64,000 bases of DNA from Danxiaibacter flavus. GTDB taxonomy: Bacteria > Bacteroidota > Bacteroidia > Chitinophagales > Chitinophagaceae. Numbering within the stretch: the first letter of the stretch is position 1; the number at the start of each line of letters is the position of its first letter. This document shows positions 45,813 through 56,600 of this stretch, one piece after another. The notes below the pieces were generated by a model that was not told the origin of the DNA, did not search any database, and saw nothing but the letters and a program-made list of their open reading frames with translations. Made by a program: the position numbers and the translations under genes. The stretch spans positions 1 to 64,000 of the forward strand of contig NZ_JAULBC010000006.1 of NCBI RefSeq assembly GCF_041060425.1, in the 5' to 3' direction.

Positions 45813-47150
45813 ATGAATAAGAAAAAAGTTCTTTTGTGGAGTATTGTTGTTGCGTTGGGTGGCTTTCTTTTTGGATTTGATACTGCGGTAATTTCCGGCG
45901 CGGAAGAATCTATTCAGCAATACTGGCATCTCTCAGCCTTTGAACATGGCTTCACTGTATCGATTGCATTGATCGGCACAATTATAGGAGCGCTAACTGG
46001 CAGCATCCCGTCTGACAGGCTGGGCAGAAAAAAGACACTCGTCTTTATTGCCATTACCTATCTCATTGCTTCAGTAGGTTCGGCAATATCCACTAACTGG
46101 TATGCATTCCTTGTGTTCAGATTTATTGGTGGCCTGGGGGTTGGTGCTTCATCAGTTACGGCGCCGGTATATATATCAGAAATATCACCGCCGGCATACA
46201 GAGGCCGGTTGGTAATGATGTTTCAGTTTAACGTGGTCTTCGGGATTCTTATCTCATATTTCTCGAATTATTTAATTGGGCAGTTAGTTGGTGGAGAATC
46301 ATCCTGGCGGTTAATGCTGGGGATTCAGGCCGTACCCTCTTTTCTTTTTTTAGTCCTGCTGCGTTTTGTTCCCGAAACACCGAGATGGCTTATCCTGAAA
46401 AAAAATAAGCTGGATGCAGCGAGAGCTGTTCTTAAGATTATCAATGCCGATGAATATGAAAGCGAGTTACAGGCTATAGTTGAGAATAATAAGGAGGAAC
46501 ATGCAACTACATCTTCTGATTCACTGCTGTCAAAAAAATACCGCTTTCCGGTTTTTCTGGCGGTTTGTTTTGCCATGTTTAACCAGGTGTCCGGCATCAA
46601 TGCCATTATTTATTATGCACCGAGAATTTTTGAGATGACCGGTTTGGGCAGGCAATCTTCTTTGTTGTCCACGGCTGGTATAGGAATCGTCAACTTCACC
46701 TTTACACTTATCGCCATCAACTTCATTGATAAAATAGGAAGACGAACATTAATGCTGATTGGTTCTCTTGGGTTGATTGTAACGCTTGGTATGGTGTCAC
46801 TCACATTTTACAGGCAGGATTTTAGCGGCTTCGGGATCATCGTATACCTGATGGTCTACATCGCCTTTTTTGCCTTTTCTCAAGGTGCGGTAATATGGGT
46901 GTTTATATCAGAAATATTTCCAAATAATGTAAGAGCAAAAGGGCAGACATTGGGCAGCTTTACCCATTGGTTTATGGCTGCTGTTATCGCTTTCTCCTTT
47001 CCAGTTCTTGCAGAAAAATTAGGAGGGGGAAATACCTTTCTTTTCTTCAGTGTTATGATGGTTTTGCAATTGCTTTTTGTATGGAAGATCATGCCTGAAA
47101 CAAAAGGTAAATCGCTCGAGCAGATTGAAAGGACATTGGTGTTGCATTGA
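45813..47150 (+). CDS. MFS sugar porter (probable fructose importer)
   Basis: A 445-residue inner-membrane symporter; ATG 45813 is preferred to the in-frame TTG at 45807. Sugar-porter signatures are clear: FGFDTAVISGAEESI in TM1, SDRLGRKK after TM2, PVYISEISPPAYRGRLV, PETPRWL after TM6, NQVSGINAIIYYAPRIF in TM7, FINKIGRRTL-like FIDKIGRRTL, and the closing PETKGKSLEQIE. Next to a fructokinase and GH32 it most likely carries fructose, as the inner-membrane transporter in the B. thetaiotaomicron fructan locus does. It forms an operon-like row with the downstream kinase (85-bp spacer). Confidence 0.92.
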   Translation: MNKKKVLLWSIVVALGGFLFGFDTAVISGAEESIQQYWHLSAFEHGFTVSIALIGTIIGALTGSIPSDRLGRKKTLVFIAITYLIASVGSAISTNWYAFLVFRFIGGLGVGASSVTAPVYISEISPPAYRGRLVMMFQFNVVFGILISYFSNYLIGQLVGGESSWRLMLGIQAVPSFLFLVLLRFVPETPRWLILKKNKLDAARAVLKIINADEYESELQAIVENNKEEHATTSSDSLLSKKYRFPVFLAVCFAMFNQVSGINAIIYYAPRIFEMTGLGRQSSLLSTAGIGIVNFTFTLIAINFIDKIGRRTLMLIGSLGLIVTLGMVSLTFYRQDFSGFGIIVYLMVYIAFFAFSQGAVIWVFISEIFPNNVRAKGQTLGSFTHWFMAAVIAFSFPVLAEKLGGGNTFLFFSVMMVLQLLFVWKIMPETKGKSLEQIERTLVLH

Positions 47151-47235
47151 TAAGATAGAGGTTATTTGGAGCGACAATTGAAATTTCAATATCCCGTGTC
47201 TGGTATTCGGATTGTGATTGAATAAACGTTCGTGT

Positions 47236-48132
47236 ATGTCCGGCAATACTTACCAGGTAATATGCTTTGGTGAAATTCTTTGGAATGTTCTGCCTCAAAG
47301 GGCTGTGCCGTGCGGAGCGCCAATGAATGTTGCTTATCATTTGAATAAGCTTGGTAAAAGCCCTGCGCTGATTACTCGTGTAGGCTTTGATGATAAAGGT
47401 AAAGAGCTGATCAATTTGTTATCTGGCTGCGGTATTTCAACAGATTTTTTCCAGGTAGATTATCATACCCAAACAGGTGTTGTGCATACACGAATAAAGA
47501 AGGACGATGAAATGGTGTACGATATAGTAAAGCCTGCAGCCTGGGATTACATTCAATGGGAAGATGACTTTGAATCCCTGCTTCAAAATGCGTCCTACTT
47601 CGTATTCGGAAGTCTTGTTGCAAGAAATGCGCAGTCAAAAAATATCCTTTTTCAGTGTATGGAAATAGCCAAAATAAAAGTGTTTGATATTAATATCCGG
47701 TCGCCATTTTTTCATCAGCAGCTAATAGAAGAGCTTTTGGGAAAAACTGATGTTCTTAAAATGAACATCGCAGAGCTGCATCTCGTTTCAGGCTGGTACA
47801 ACGATTATAAAAATGATCTGGAAAGGGTCAAGTCATTGAGAGAACGATTTAATATAAAGAGCATCATCGTTACCAAAGGGAATGATGGTGCATTATTCAA
47901 TTTGGATGAAACATTTTATAGTCACCCAGGCTATACAGTTAAAGTTGCCGGTACATCAGGTAGTGGAGATGCATTTCTCGCCGCAATTATTTCGAAGCTT
48001 ATTGACCGGGCACCACCTGTGGAAGCGCTTGATTTTGCAAGCAGGTTAGGCGCTTATGTGGCATCCAGGAAAGAAGCTTGTCCGGATTACACACTAAGTG
48101 TTCTTGACCGGATACATATTCTGCAGAATTAA
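47236..48132 (+). CDS. PfkB-family carbohydrate kinase (probable fructokinase)
   Basis: 298 residues from ATG 47236 (an in-frame TTG at 47218 would add 6 residues). PfkB/ribokinase signatures: FGEILWNVLPQ at the start, GGAP-like CGAPMNVAYHLNKLG substrate site, and the catalytic GTSGSGDAFLAAI with the Asp base. NIRSPFFHQQ and TKGNDGALF match fructokinases. It phosphorylates incoming fructose in the cytoplasm to fructose-6-phosphate. It lies 26 bp before SusC and probably shares its transcript. Confidence 0.92.
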   Translation: MSGNTYQVICFGEILWNVLPQRAVPCGAPMNVAYHLNKLGKSPALITRVGFDDKGKELINLLSGCGISTDFFQVDYHTQTGVVHTRIKKDDEMVYDIVKPAAWDYIQWEDDFESLLQNASYFVFGSLVARNAQSKNILFQCMEIAKIKVFDINIRSPFFHQQLIEELLGKTDVLKMNIAELHLVSGWYNDYKNDLERVKSLRERFNIKSIIVTKGNDGALFNLDETFYSHPGYTVKVAGTSGSGDAFLAAIISKLIDRAPPVEALDFASRLGAYVASRKEACPDYTLSVLDRIHILQN

Positions 48133-48158
48133 AACATTAACGATTAAACCAAAAAATT

Positions 48159-51100
48159 ATGAGAATATTCCTGACAATTTTTATAACATTCCTTGTTGCA
48201 GCAAGCTTTGCACAGCAAAAAAAAGTAACAGGTGTGGTGACCAGTAAAACGGCCAATACACCGTTGTCGGGCGTGGCCATTCAATCAAAAGTGGCCCATG
48301 CCTTTACTGATAGCAGTGGCAGGTTTTCTATTCTGGCCAATGAAGGTGACGAGCTCATGTTCACTTATGTAGGCATGAAAGCGCAGTCCGTAAAAGTATC
48401 CGGTTCATCTCCTTTATCTGTGCAGCTTGAAGACATAAATGCCGATCTTGTACAGGTTGTAGTTACAGGTTATAAGGCCGAAAGAAAGGTGGACCTAACA
48501 GGTGCTGTGTCAGTTGTAAACCTCAATACAGTAAAAAATTCACCTACAACAAGTCCTATGCTAGCCCTGCAGGGACAAGTGCCTGGTCTGTATGTTCAAA
48601 CAGACGGATCACCCACAGGGGGCAATGGTAATCCGCCGACCATTCTTGTGCGTGGCGTAAACACGCTCGGCAATACCAATCCGTTGTATATTATAGATGG
48701 CGTGCCTACTACACGTTACGAGGATTTTGCCAATTTAAATACCAATGCCATTTCTTCCATACAGGTCTTAAAAGATGCATCGGCTTCATCTATCTACGGT
48801 TCAAGAGCATCCAATGGTGTAATTATCGTAACAACAAAGGCTAACGGTACCGGCGATAAGATGCACATTACATTAAACACCAGTTACACAAGGCAATCTG
48901 AAAAACCGTGGCAGGAAAAAGTACTGAGCTCCTACGACAGAGGAGCGGCACTATGGCGTGCTGCGGTTAACGACAGCACGGATCCCAATGGATTAGTAAA
49001 CCAGATATACCGTTACGAGTGGAATGGAGACTATACAAATCCTGTGTTGAGCAAAGTGTTGATAGCACCATTTGTTGGTGCAACAAATAACAATCAACCT
49101 AACTACGATCCCTTTGTGGGACCTTATTCTGCGACAGATAGTCTTATGCCTGTAGCAAGCACCAACTGGCAGGATGCGCTGTTTAAACCAGCAAACGTGG
49201 TATCTACAGATCTGGCAATATCTTCAGGCAATGCGCGGAGTGGCTTCCTGATGGATGTGGGTTTTTACAACAACGACGGGCTTATCGAATTCACGAAATA
49301 CCGACGGTATAACGCGAGGATTAATGCGCATACGTCGGCGTTCAATGATAGATTGAAGATCGGGGAAAACTTCCAGGTATCGAGAACGTCACAAGTGAAT
49401 TCAACAACAGATGTTGGCGGCGCAGCTACACCCGGGCTGGCTCTCACGTTAGCGCCAACAATTCCTTTGTATAAAACAGATGGTACTTATGGTGGCCCGA
49501 GAGGTGCGGGTTATTCTGATAGGAACAATCCTGTCGATATGCAATATCTGAACAGGTTTAACGATAGAAATCAGTTGATAACATTAGGTAACGTTTATCT
49601 TGATCTTGAAATTATAAAACATCTTGTTTTTCACACCAGCTTTGGTTTTGAGTACTCAGATATATTGGCTAAAAACGCCGCGCTGATAGGTGATGAGGGC
49701 CCGGTAAGATCTTTTAATAGTTATGGTATCCAGGAAACAAAGGAATTTAGTTTCACCTGGACCAACACACTTAACTATAATCTGGAGTTTGGAAAAAGCA
49801 GGTTGAATTTGTTGGTGGGAACCGAAGCCATAAAAGATGACTATTCAACTTATGGTGCAAACACAACCAACTTTGCATTGCAGGAACAAAGTTATCTGCA
49901 GCTAAGCGCAGGCGTGGGTGCACAAACAAATAATGGTTCTGCAACAGGTTATAGATTGCTTTCTCAATTTGGAAAAGTGTTCTATGGGTACGAGGATAAA
50001 TATCTTGCTTCATTTACCATCAGGCGCGATGGATCTTCCCGTTTTGGAACCAATAATCCTTATGGTGTATTTCCTGCATTTACATTGGGTTGGAGAATTA
50101 ATAATGAAGATTTCTTTAATGCTAAAAAGCTCGTGTCAAATCTTAAACTACGTGCAGGTATAGGTACGGTGGGTAACCAGGAAATTGGTAATCTTTCATC
50201 ATTCACCATACTGCAAGCCAACTATGGTACAGCCAGCCCGGCTTTTCCGCAATGGTTGAATACAGGTAGCGCTTATGATTTGTTTGGTGTAAACACCGGA
50301 TCTCTTCCTTCAGGATTTGTGCAGGTGCAAAGGGGTAACCCTAACCTGAAATGGGAATCGACAACTGAAACAAATGTGGGTGTGGACTTTGGTTTCCTTA
50401 ATGAAACAATTACCGGTTCATTCGATTATTTCAGCAGAAAGACCAGTGATATATTGATTCAGCCACCTGTAGCCGCTGCACTCGGTGAAGGGCAACAACA
50501 ATATGTAAATGGCGCCAACGTGAGCAATAAAGGATGGGAAGCAGTGCTCAGCTATAATCACAGAACTTCCGGTGGTTTTAGTTATACTATAACAGGTAAT
50601 GCAAGCCATTGGGCTGATAAGGTTACCAGTATTCCGGATAATGTACGACCTGCGTATCCTGGTGATGCAAATCACTCAATCGTAGGACATTCACGTTTCT
50701 CCATTTTTGGCTACAAGACAGCAGGTCTCTTCCAGACTTCAAAGGAGGCGCAGGATGCACCCACACAACCCGGAGTGCTGGATGGTGCGCTTAAAGGAGC
50801 CGGACGAATACGATATGAAGATCTTGCAGGAGTTGATGCCAACGGCAACTTAACCGGACCTGACGGAAAGATAGACGCCAATGACCAGACATGGTTGGGC
50901 ACAACATTGCCCAAGGTTGAGTTTGGTCTGCGGTTAGATCTCAGCTATAAGAGTTTTGATCTGTCTGTATTCGGATCAGGTGTGGCAGGTAAGACCAGCT
51001 TTGACCCTACCAAGTTTTTTAATTCGTTTGCTAACGTGAGGAACAATTTTGGACCGGGCACCTTAAGTGCATGGAATCCGCAAAACACAGGCTCAAGCAT

Positions 51101-51386
51101 TCCTGCATTAAGTGTTTTAAACCACAATGGTGAAGACAGAACTTCCGATTTCTATTATGTGAACTCATCTTATTTTAAACTTCGCAATGTTACGCTAGGA
51201 TATAATTTCTCCAGAGGTATCGCCAATAGTATAAAGATGGAGTCCCTGAGGATATACATAGCAGGTCAGAACCTGTTTGCCATCAAGTCTAAAGACTTTA
51301 CATCAAAGGATCCTGAAAGGGCCACAACCTTCGATACATGGCCGGTGCCAACCTCATTTACATTTGGATTGAACGCAAACTTTTAA
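48159..51386 (+). CDS. SusC/RagA-type TonB-linked transporter (fructan locus)
   Basis: A 1075-residue outer-membrane transporter: signal peptide 1-19 (ASFAQQ), carboxypeptidase-regulatory-like domain (about 22-92), TonB-box-like VQVVVTGYKAERKVDLTGAV (about 98-117), plug domain with ILVRGVNTLG and PLYIIDGVPTTR, and a barrel ending in FGLNANF. It is 16 bp from its SusD partner and 26 bp after the fructokinase. The substrate is expected to be levan or inulin fragments, from the GH32 and fructose-type sensor in the same locus. Confidence 0.94.
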   Translation: MRIFLTIFITFLVAASFAQQKKVTGVVTSKTANTPLSGVAIQSKVAHAFTDSSGRFSILANEGDELMFTYVGMKAQSVKVSGSSPLSVQLEDINADLVQVVVTGYKAERKVDLTGAVSVVNLNTVKNSPTTSPMLALQGQVPGLYVQTDGSPTGGNGNPPTILVRGVNTLGNTNPLYIIDGVPTTRYEDFANLNTNAISSIQVLKDASASSIYGSRASNGVIIVTTKANGTGDKMHITLNTSYTRQSEKPWQEKVLSSYDRGAALWRAAVNDSTDPNGLVNQIYRYEWNGDYTNPVLSKVLIAPFVGATNNNQPNYDPFVGPYSATDSLMPVASTNWQDALFKPANVVSTDLAISSGNARSGFLMDVGFYNNDGLIEFTKYRRYNARINAHTSAFNDRLKIGENFQVSRTSQVNSTTDVGGAATPGLALTLAPTIPLYKTDGTYGGPRGAGYSDRNNPVDMQYLNRFNDRNQLITLGNVYLDLEIIKHLVFHTSFGFEYSDILAKNAALIGDEGPVRSFNSYGIQETKEFSFTWTNTLNYNLEFGKSRLNLLVGTEAIKDDYSTYGANTTNFALQEQSYLQLSAGVGAQTNNGSATGYRLLSQFGKVFYGYEDKYLASFTIRRDGSSRFGTNNPYGVFPAFTLGWRINNEDFFNAKKLVSNLKLRAGIGTVGNQEIGNLSSFTILQANYGTASPAFPQWLNTGSAYDLFGVNTGSLPSGFVQVQRGNPNLKWESTTETNVGVDFGFLNETITGSFDYFSRKTSDILIQPPVAAALGEGQQQYVNGANVSNKGWEAVLSYNHRTSGGFSYTITGNASHWADKVTSIPDNVRPAYPGDANHSIVGHSRFSIFGYKTAGLFQTSKEAQDAPTQPGVLDGALKGAGRIRYEDLAGVDANGNLTGPDGKIDANDQTWLGTTLPKVEFGLRLDLSYKSFDLSVFGSGVAGKTSFDPTKFFNSFANVRNNFGPGTLSAWNPQNTGSSIPALSVLNHNGEDRTSDFYYVNSSYFKLRNVTLGYNFSRGIANSIKMESLRIYIAGQNLFAIKSKDFTSKDPERATTFDTWPVPTSFTFGLNANF

Positions 51387-51402
51387 TTCAAAAAAATCAG
51401 TT

Positions 51403-53160
51403 ATGAAATATAATAGCATAAAAATTTTTCTGGTTGCGATGTTGCTCTTTTCGATGAGTTGTAAGAAATTTTTGGATTACAAACCGCAGGGAGCATTGTC
51501 TGCATCAGATTTAACCACGCCAACTGCTGCAGATGGATTGGCTACGGCAGCCTATGCCGGAATAGCCAATGACTGGTGGGATGCGCCTGTTACAAGCATG
51601 TGGGAATACAGTAGTATTCGCTCTGATGATGCTTATAAAGGTGGCGGTGATATCAGTGATCAGCAGCAAATGGATAAATACGAACAGTTTTATTTAGTGA
51701 ATGCATCTAACAATGGTGCCGGTGATTTTGGTTTTCCCGGTACATGGATCAGAGCTTATGCTGCCATCAGCAGAATGAACAATGCATTGAGAGCATTGAA
51801 TAATCTTACCGATGCAGCGTTTCCAAAAAGAACAGTGCGCATTGGAGAAATGCATTTTCTGCGAGGACATATGTTTTTCTTGTTGAAAGTGATGTTCAGG
51901 AATATTCCATGGTTTGATGAAACGTTTTCTAATGACCAGATCCTGAAGGTCTCCAACAACATGTCAAACGATTCGCTTTGGGAACATATTGCTGCTGACT
52001 TTCAGACCGCCATTAACGATCTGCCTTTGACGCAGCCAGGCGAGCCGGGACGTGCAAACCAGCTATCAGCAAAAGCATACCTGGCTAAAGTCAGGCTGTA
52101 CCAGGCTTACACACAGGATGACAACTACAATGTGACAGGCATAGATCAGGCAAAAATGCAACAGGTAATAACATTAACCAATGATGTTATTAGCTCGGGC
52201 ATCTATTCACTGAATAGTGATTTTGCTTTTAATTTTTTAGATGGTCATGATAATAGTCCCGAATCAGTTTTCGCAATTCAGTATTCCATTAACGATGGAA
52301 CGGCTATCGGTGGACGATTAAGTATGTCGACAAGCCTCAACTATTTTGCCGGTGCGCCCCAGTATGGATGTTGTGCATTTCATGTGCCGTCGCAGAACCT
52401 GGTGAACGCATTCAGGACAGATGCAAATGGACTTCCCATGTTCGATCATTTTAACGATGTTGCTTTGACTGATGCTGATCTAACGACCAATGGCGTTCGG
52501 ATGGATCCGAGAGTGGACCATACAATCGGCATTCAGGGGCATCCATTCAAATACAACGCCGCAATACCATATGATCATAGTTGGGAACGATTGGCTGGTG
52601 TATATGGTGGATTCGGTACAATGAAGGAATTACAACTGGCTTCCTGCCCGTGTTTCAAAAAGCTTGGCCCATTCTATGGCACATCTGTGAACATGGATGT
52701 GATACGTTATGACGACGTGTTGTTGATGAATGCAGAAGCGCAGATTCAATCAGCCGGCGGTAATCTGAATACTGCATTGGCAGAGATAAATCTGGTAAGG
52801 GCAAGAGCTGCGCAAAGCACAAACCTGGTGAAGAAGAGTGATGGAACTTTCCCCTCCAACTATAAAATTGATGTATATAAGCCTGGTGTAAATATTCCTG
52901 CGTGGGATAAGGCTACTGCATTTAAGGCCTTGCAGTGGGAACGGAGAATGGAGTTTGCGATGGAAAGCCCAAGGTTCTTTGATCTCGTGCGCTGGGGAAT
53001 TGCCGCGGAAACGCTCAATGCATTCTTTGCGATTGAAAAAACAAGACACTCATTTTTAAGCAGTGCGCATTTTACAAAGAACATGCATGAGTATTTCCCA
53101 ATACCACAGGAACAAATAACATTCACAAACGGCCTGTATAAACAAAATAAGGGATACTAG
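51403..53160 (+). CDS. SusD/RagB-type surface lipoprotein (fructan locus)
   Basis: A 585-residue lipoprotein (lipobox FSMSC, Cys 20) with mature start KKFLDYKPQGALSASDL, TPR-like helices (EMHFLRGHMFFLLKVMF, LSAKAYLAKVRLYQAYT) and the SusD C-terminal signature WERRMEFAMESPRFFDLVRWG with YFPIPQEQI. It binds fructan at the surface and closes the SusC barrel. It is 16 bp after SusC. No SusE/F-like or additional fructan-binding gene follows directly; instead a repeat region and the FG-GAP lipoprotein come next. Confidence 0.94.
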   Translation: MKYNSIKIFLVAMLLFSMSCKKFLDYKPQGALSASDLTTPTAADGLATAAYAGIANDWWDAPVTSMWEYSSIRSDDAYKGGGDISDQQQMDKYEQFYLVNASNNGAGDFGFPGTWIRAYAAISRMNNALRALNNLTDAAFPKRTVRIGEMHFLRGHMFFLLKVMFRNIPWFDETFSNDQILKVSNNMSNDSLWEHIAADFQTAINDLPLTQPGEPGRANQLSAKAYLAKVRLYQAYTQDDNYNVTGIDQAKMQQVITLTNDVISSGIYSLNSDFAFNFLDGHDNSPESVFAIQYSINDGTAIGGRLSMSTSLNYFAGAPQYGCCAFHVPSQNLVNAFRTDANGLPMFDHFNDVALTDADLTTNGVRMDPRVDHTIGIQGHPFKYNAAIPYDHSWERLAGVYGGFGTMKELQLASCPCFKKLGPFYGTSVNMDVIRYDDVLLMNAEAQIQSAGGNLNTALAEINLVRARAAQSTNLVKKSDGTFPSNYKIDVYKPGVNIPAWDKATAFKALQWERRMEFAMESPRFFDLVRWGIAAETLNAFFAIEKTRHSFLSSAHFTKNMHEYFPIPQEQITFTNGLYKQNKGY

Positions 53161-53166
53161 GAATAA

Positions 53167-53523
53167 TTAAACCATATAAGGCATATAAGGGATATAAGTT
53201 TAGTGAAACAGCTTGCATGTTCTTATATGCCTTCTATACAACTGGTGAATAGTCAATAGTCAATGGTGAAAGTCCGGTCTGGCTAAGTAAATGTAAAGTC
53301 ATTTAAGTGCAATTATTATCGCAGGCAAAATTCTTATGTGCTCTTATATGCCTTATATGGTTTAAAAAACTTCGCTTCGGTCAGTTTTAGGCTTTAGGCT
53401 TTAAGCTTTATCAGTTGTTTACAAAGAAACGTTGGCGCCGCCACCTCCTTACCTATATGGTTCAAAAAATTTCGCTCCGGTCAGCTTTATGCTTTATGCT
53501 TTGAGCTTTGGGCTTTAAGCTGA
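53167..53523 (+). repeat. Dispersed intergenic repeat module, copy 3, with 23-bp inverted ends
   Basis: A perfect 23-bp inverted repeat (53167-53189 and 53343-53365, centred on ataaggcat/atgccttat) bounds the first part. Between lie cttctatacaactg, a gtgaatagtcaatagtcaat run (53244-53272), gctaagtaaatgtaaagtca and ttaagtgcaattattatcgc. After the right arm come ttcgcttcggtcag, a GCTTTAG run (53386-53411), gaaacgttggc, and a second shorter ttcgctccggtcag plus GCTTT run (53450-53523). Confidence 0.87.
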
Positions 53524-53626
53524 AAAAAATACTATGTTTCAAGAAAAAGTTCCTCCTGGCATCAAATTTTTTTGTAAATTTTTAGACGTTTGATTATTGA
53601 TATGCTGAATATTTAAAGTTTTAAGT

Positions 53627-56600
53627 ATGCCTGTCCGGAAACTAAATATTTATATCCTGCTAATGTCAATCCTGCTTGCTTCCTGCCATAGTTCAGACAA
53701 ACTGTTTACAAGTTTATCCTCATCCAAAACAAATATTGAATTTGCCAACAACCTTCAGGATAAAAGTTTTTTCGGTATCCTCAATTACATCTACTACTAT
53801 AACGGAGGGGGTGTAGCTGTTGGAGATATAAATAATGATGGTTTGCCGGATATCTATTTTACTGCGAACAGCAAAGGCAACAACAAGCTATACCTGAATA
53901 AAGGCGATTTTGTTTTTGAAGATATTACAGAAAAAGCAGGAGTTGCAGGCACTGCAGATTGGTGCACCGGTGTTACCATGGCTGATGTGAATGGTGACGG
54001 TTTTCTGGATATTTATGTTTGTGCAGTCGCTACAATACATGGCTTCAAAGGTCGCAATCAATTATTTGTCAATAACGGAAAAGGTGGCTTTACAGAAGCA
54101 GCAACAGAATATGGGCTTGATTTTTCAGGCACATCAACCCAGGCTGTTTTTTTTGATTATGATCATGATGGAGATCTGGATTGTTATTTGCTCAATCAGT
54201 CGGAACATCCAAATCAGAATATCGTTGATACAAGTAGCCGGCGAAAGGTTGATGCTATTGCAGGTGACAGGTTATACCGGAACGATCTGGTAAATGGAAA
54301 AAGAAAATTTACGGATGTTTCAGCACAGGCTGGGATTTATCAAAGTAATTTGGGTTACGGACTTGGTATTGCCGTTGCCGACTTTAATAATGATGGCTGG
54401 GATGATATTTACGTTGGTAACGACTTTCATGAAAACGATTATTACTATGTCAACAACGGAGACGGGACTTTTTCCGAAAGTGGGGCAAAACACTTCAGGC
54501 ATTACAGTAGATACAGTATGGGTAATGATGCGGCTGATTACAATAACGACGGACAAATAGATATTTTCACAGCCGATATGCTTCCATCTGATGAAAAAGT
54601 TCTAAAGACTTATGGAAACGGTGAACATTTGGATATCTACAACCAAAAGATCACGCACAATGGTTATCAAAATCAGTATTCAAAAAATTGCCTTCAAAGA
54701 AATAACGGAGATGGTGTAAGCTTCAGCGACGTTGGACTAATAAATGGCGTTTCAGCGACAGATTGGAGTTGGAGTGCTTTGTTCGCGGATTTTGACAATG
54801 ATGGGAAGAAGGATCTGTTTATTTCGAGTGGTATTGTAAAGCGGCCCCTTGATCTGGATTTTATCATGTTTATGTCCAACACAAATCCGCGTGATGTCAA
54901 CAGCAATGAAAAGTATGCAGAGCTTATTCAGAAAATGCCCGACGGTGCATCTCATCCATATTTGTACAAAGGCGACGGTAACTACAAGTTTAATGATGTA
55001 AGTGAAAATTGGGGAACTGGTAACATGAGCGGTTATTTTAACGGAGCAGCTTATGCGGATTTAAATAACGATGGGAGAGAAGATCTTGTAATTAATTGCA
55101 TAAATGCGCCAGCCGTTATTCTAAAGAATAATTCTATTCCTGAAAGTTATTTGTCAATAGTATTTAAAGGCGGTGGCATGAATACTTCGGGCATTGGTGC
55201 TAAGGCTTATGTTTTTGCAAATGGAAAAATGCAGTATCAGCAACTGATGCTCACAAGGGGCTTCATGTCATCCTCTGAGCCAAAGCTTCATTTTGGTCTT
55301 GACAGCGCTTCTAAAATAGATAGCTTATTGATTGTGTGGCCCGATCAAAAGTATCAAATACTTAAAGATGTTGGGGTGAACAGACAATTGTCAGTGAAGC
55401 AAAGTGACGCTACGCAGCAATTTAGCTACCACACTTTTTTTCCTGGATCGCTACAGTCATTTGAAGATATAACAAAGCCGGTAAATGTTAACTGGAAGCA
55501 TATTGAAGATAATTTTACTGATTTTAATACGCAATATCTAATCCCGCACATGCAGTCTACCAGAGGGCCAAAGCTGGCTGTAGCCGATGTTAACAAGGAT
55601 GGCCTGGATGATTTTTTTGTGTGCGGGGCAAAAGGACAGCCCGGTTGTTTGATGATCCAGGCGAAGGATGGAAAATTTATCAATACAGATTCAGCGCTTT
55701 TTGCTAAAAACAAAGCCAGCGAAGATGTTGATGCCGTTTTTTTTGATGCCAACAATGATGGCTTTCCCGATCTGTATGTTGTGACAGGTGGTAATGAATA
55801 TGAAGATGGCAATGCTAACCTGGCCGATCATCTCTACTACAATGATTTGCATGGCGGTTTTACAGAAGCTGTGAATGCACTGCCTCCTATACTTTCCAAT
55901 AAATCGTGTATTGCTGTTGCAGATGTAAATAAGGATGGAAAACCGGATGTTTTTATAGGAGGGCTGGCCGATGCAAAGAAATATGGATACGCGCAGTCGT
56001 CTTATTTGCTAATGAATGATGTTAAGGCTCCCGGAACTTTTAAGAAGGCAGATGAATCGATGCTGGCTTTAAAAGATATCGGGATAGTGACCTGCGCAAC
56101 ATTTACAGACATAAACAATGATGGATGGCCCGATTTGATAGTTAGTGGGGAATGGATGCCAATGAAAATATTTATCAACAACAAGGGCGTTTTCAAAGCA
56201 GCGGATATTCCTCAATCCACCGGCTTGTGGCAGTCGGTGTTTGCCACGGATATAAATAGTGACGGATTTACGGATATACTTGCAGGTAACTGGGGGCATA
56301 ATTCAAAACTATACGCCGGAAAGGCAGGACCGTTAAAACTGTATGTAAAAGATTTTGATCAGAATGGTTCTGTAGATCAGGTTATGACTTACAATATAGC
56401 AGGGCGGGAATATCCGTTCCTGGCAAAAGATCAGTTGGAACTGGATATGCCTGTGCTCAAGAAAAGACATTTATTATATGGGGAAGTGGCTGGCAAGTCT
56501 GCGCAGTTTATGTTGGGTGATATGATGGATGATGCAAAAGAATTAACCGCCGAAACGCTTGGCTCGGCCTGCTTTCTTAATGATGGTAAAGGCAATTTCA

